The notes beneath the pieces were generated by a model. That model did no database searches. It saw nothing but the letters and a program-made list of their open reading frames with translations, and was not told the origin of the DNA. 64,000 bases of DNA from Nepenthes gracilis (taxonomy: Eukaryota > Streptophyta > Magnoliopsida > Caryophyllales > Nepenthaceae), in contig BSYO01000022.1 in the NCBI GenBank assembly GCA_033239525.1, forward strand, positions 13,340,923 through 13,404,922, written 5' to 3'. Position 1 is the stretch's first letter; each line of letters starts with the position of its first letter. Both the position numbers and the translations under genes were made by a program. Below are positions 62,664-64,000 of the stretch, piece by piece.

Positions 62664-64000
62664 AGAAAACTGGGATGCTGTAGGTTAATGTCAATTAACC
62701 CGGAAACATAGGACAGGATTAGTTAAGGCAAGAAGAGAGTTAGCTCTACTTATGTAAAGCTAGTTGACTGACCAAGATGTTCTTTCTGAAATCAAAGTCA
62801 TCGATGAAGTCATGTCTAAATAGAAGAAGGCGAGCCGACCGGATTAACAACGCTCCGGATCCGAAAGCAAAGTGCTTGAAAAAGATGGCTGATGTTATAA
62901 AAGCCTTGGCTTCACCGATTCCGGTAGCCGTCTCAATTTCCTGTGCAAATAGGAAGTGAAGTTGACATTCGGTTAGTTGACGTAAAGAAGATCATGGTCT
63001 TGAGAATTATGAGGTAATGTCCTATGCCGCTATGAAAACTTTAAGGATGAATACTTTGTTTAATAAGACTCTCGGGAGCCTGTTTCAGAGGTTCAGTATT
63101 TTAGATCAAGGTTCTAAGGTATTAACTTAAAGTATTAAGTAGGAGGTAGGGCCTTTGGACTTAATATTGAAATCTGGTATCATTTTGGGGATTCCAAACC
63201 CATGTTTAAATTGTATTTTGAGTTATGACAATAGAAGACGTAAGCTTTGTAATAGCAGCAAAGGTGACCTAGTAATTGGAAAAACAAAAAAAAAAAAAAA
63301 AAAAAAACAAAAGACATATCAAAGTAGGTGTTTATGTACGAACCTTGGAATTGAATTGTACGATTTTAGGTATGAACTTGAGCCAACTAAGTTTAAAAGT
63401 CTTAATCTGATCCTAATAGTAGTTCGGTGGACGAACTTCAGTACTATTGCTGTTAGATTAGTAAAGAATGGCATCCGACAATCGAGTTGAAGGCTCTAAG
63501 GCATTAGTTGAAGGTATAAAATGTTTAATTGTTGTGACAGGTAGTAAGGCTCTTGGTTTATTATTGTGATTCCTAAATTTGTTTTAATTAAGGATCTAAG
63601 TGTGATACAGACGATATCAAGGTTATAATATTTTCTCGGGTTTCTAGATCTGATTATTCGGGTTGATCAAAACCATTTTGTGGTGCCAATCTTGATGTGA
63701 CAACATTAATGATCCGATCAGTAAGTTGTCGGTCAATCCGGATTGTGTTAGTAAATGTATTATTCTCGTTATTGGATTGTGCAATGTGAGTTCGCCACGG
63801 TACCAAATCTTAATCTAATCTTATTAGTAGTTAGGTGGGCGAATTGTAGCACAAGGAGGGTTGAATTTGTAAAGGATAACATCCGGTGATTAGGTTTCAA
63901 GAATAAGTCTCGAATTGATTGAGATATCAAGAAATTGGTGTTGTCTTTCCTGTTGATCATGTAATGAAGGATCTGCGCTAAGTCCAATTAGTATATGTGG
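62664..64000 (+). mobile_element. Interior of the LTR element, start of a decayed gag
   Basis: The only coding trace is 62,818-62,957: LNRRRRADRINNAPDPKAKC, MADVIKALASPIP, resembling the N-terminus of Ty3-type Gag, with its start codon disrupted. After 62,960 the three forward frames are full of stops, so this is leader sequence or heavily decayed gag. A 23-nt A-run lies at about 63,284-63,306. pol is not reached. Confidence 0.5.

Overview
The window is a block of nested retrotransposons from a plant nuclear genome, almost certainly a flowering plant. Reasons: L1-type LINEs with a DUF4283-like ORF1 and an ORF2 made of endonuclease, reverse transcriptase (FADD active site) and a C-terminal zf-RVT domain; a tRNA-derived SINE family; and a Ty3-type LTR retrotransposon with a TGGTATCAGAG primer site. 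No host gene, rRNA or tRNA gene, CRISPR array or bacterial signal is supported. The species cannot be named from sequence alone. Every coding region seen is a broken retroelement ORF.

Nearly everything from 1 to 59,007 belongs to one LINE superfamily. Its members share an unusual 3' end: a short GCTCGGGGTATGCCCTAGC hairpin, a 30-40 nt stem-loop (often 17 bp), about 35 nt ending CTTACTTACC, then poly(A). On the minus strand this reads T(n)GGTAAGTAAG. More than 25 copies of this end occur, in both orientations. Three kinds of element carry it: full LINEs (ORF1+ORF2+long 3' UTR), elements with ORF1 but no ORF2 (like mammalian HAL1), and ORF-less elements of about 2.1-2.5 kb (5' UTR plus 3' UTR). 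Most 3' UTRs are TGCTG-rich in the sense direction; two are instead packed with CCGGAGTG motifs.

Layout: 1-8,886 has an ORF-less element (+), a SINE and an ORF1-only element (+) with three nested insertions. 8,887-22,990 is LINE-A (-), interrupted by an ORF-less element and by a 5.6-kb head-to-head inverted composite. 22,991-31,146 is a run of (+) elements, including a second ORF1-only copy and a 23-nt insertion. 31,147-35,773 is LINE-F, inverted in the way twin priming predicts and interrupted by an ORF-less element. 35,774-51,248 holds (-) tails and LINE-G, which is split by SINE chimeras and by the full-length LINE-B (42,880-50,902). 51,249-59,007 is LINE-C (-) with LINE-D inside it. Then come a SINE and an isolated LINE 5' UTR (+). 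59,529-64,000 is a 3.1-kb LTR plus the start of the interior of a Ty3-type element.

Thirteen insertions can be dated relative to their hosts because I found matching 13-17 bp target-site duplications (TSDs). They show the logic of the block: ORF2 of full LINEs presumably supplies the machinery in trans, and the conserved structured 3' end marks which RNAs are copied. The most unusual material is the co-varying 3' stem-loop, the ORF1-only lineage, the inverted composite, repeated SINE-LINE junctions, a ladder of internal A-tracts downstream of ORF2, and a SINE hairpin whose tetraloop switches between UUCG and GCAA.
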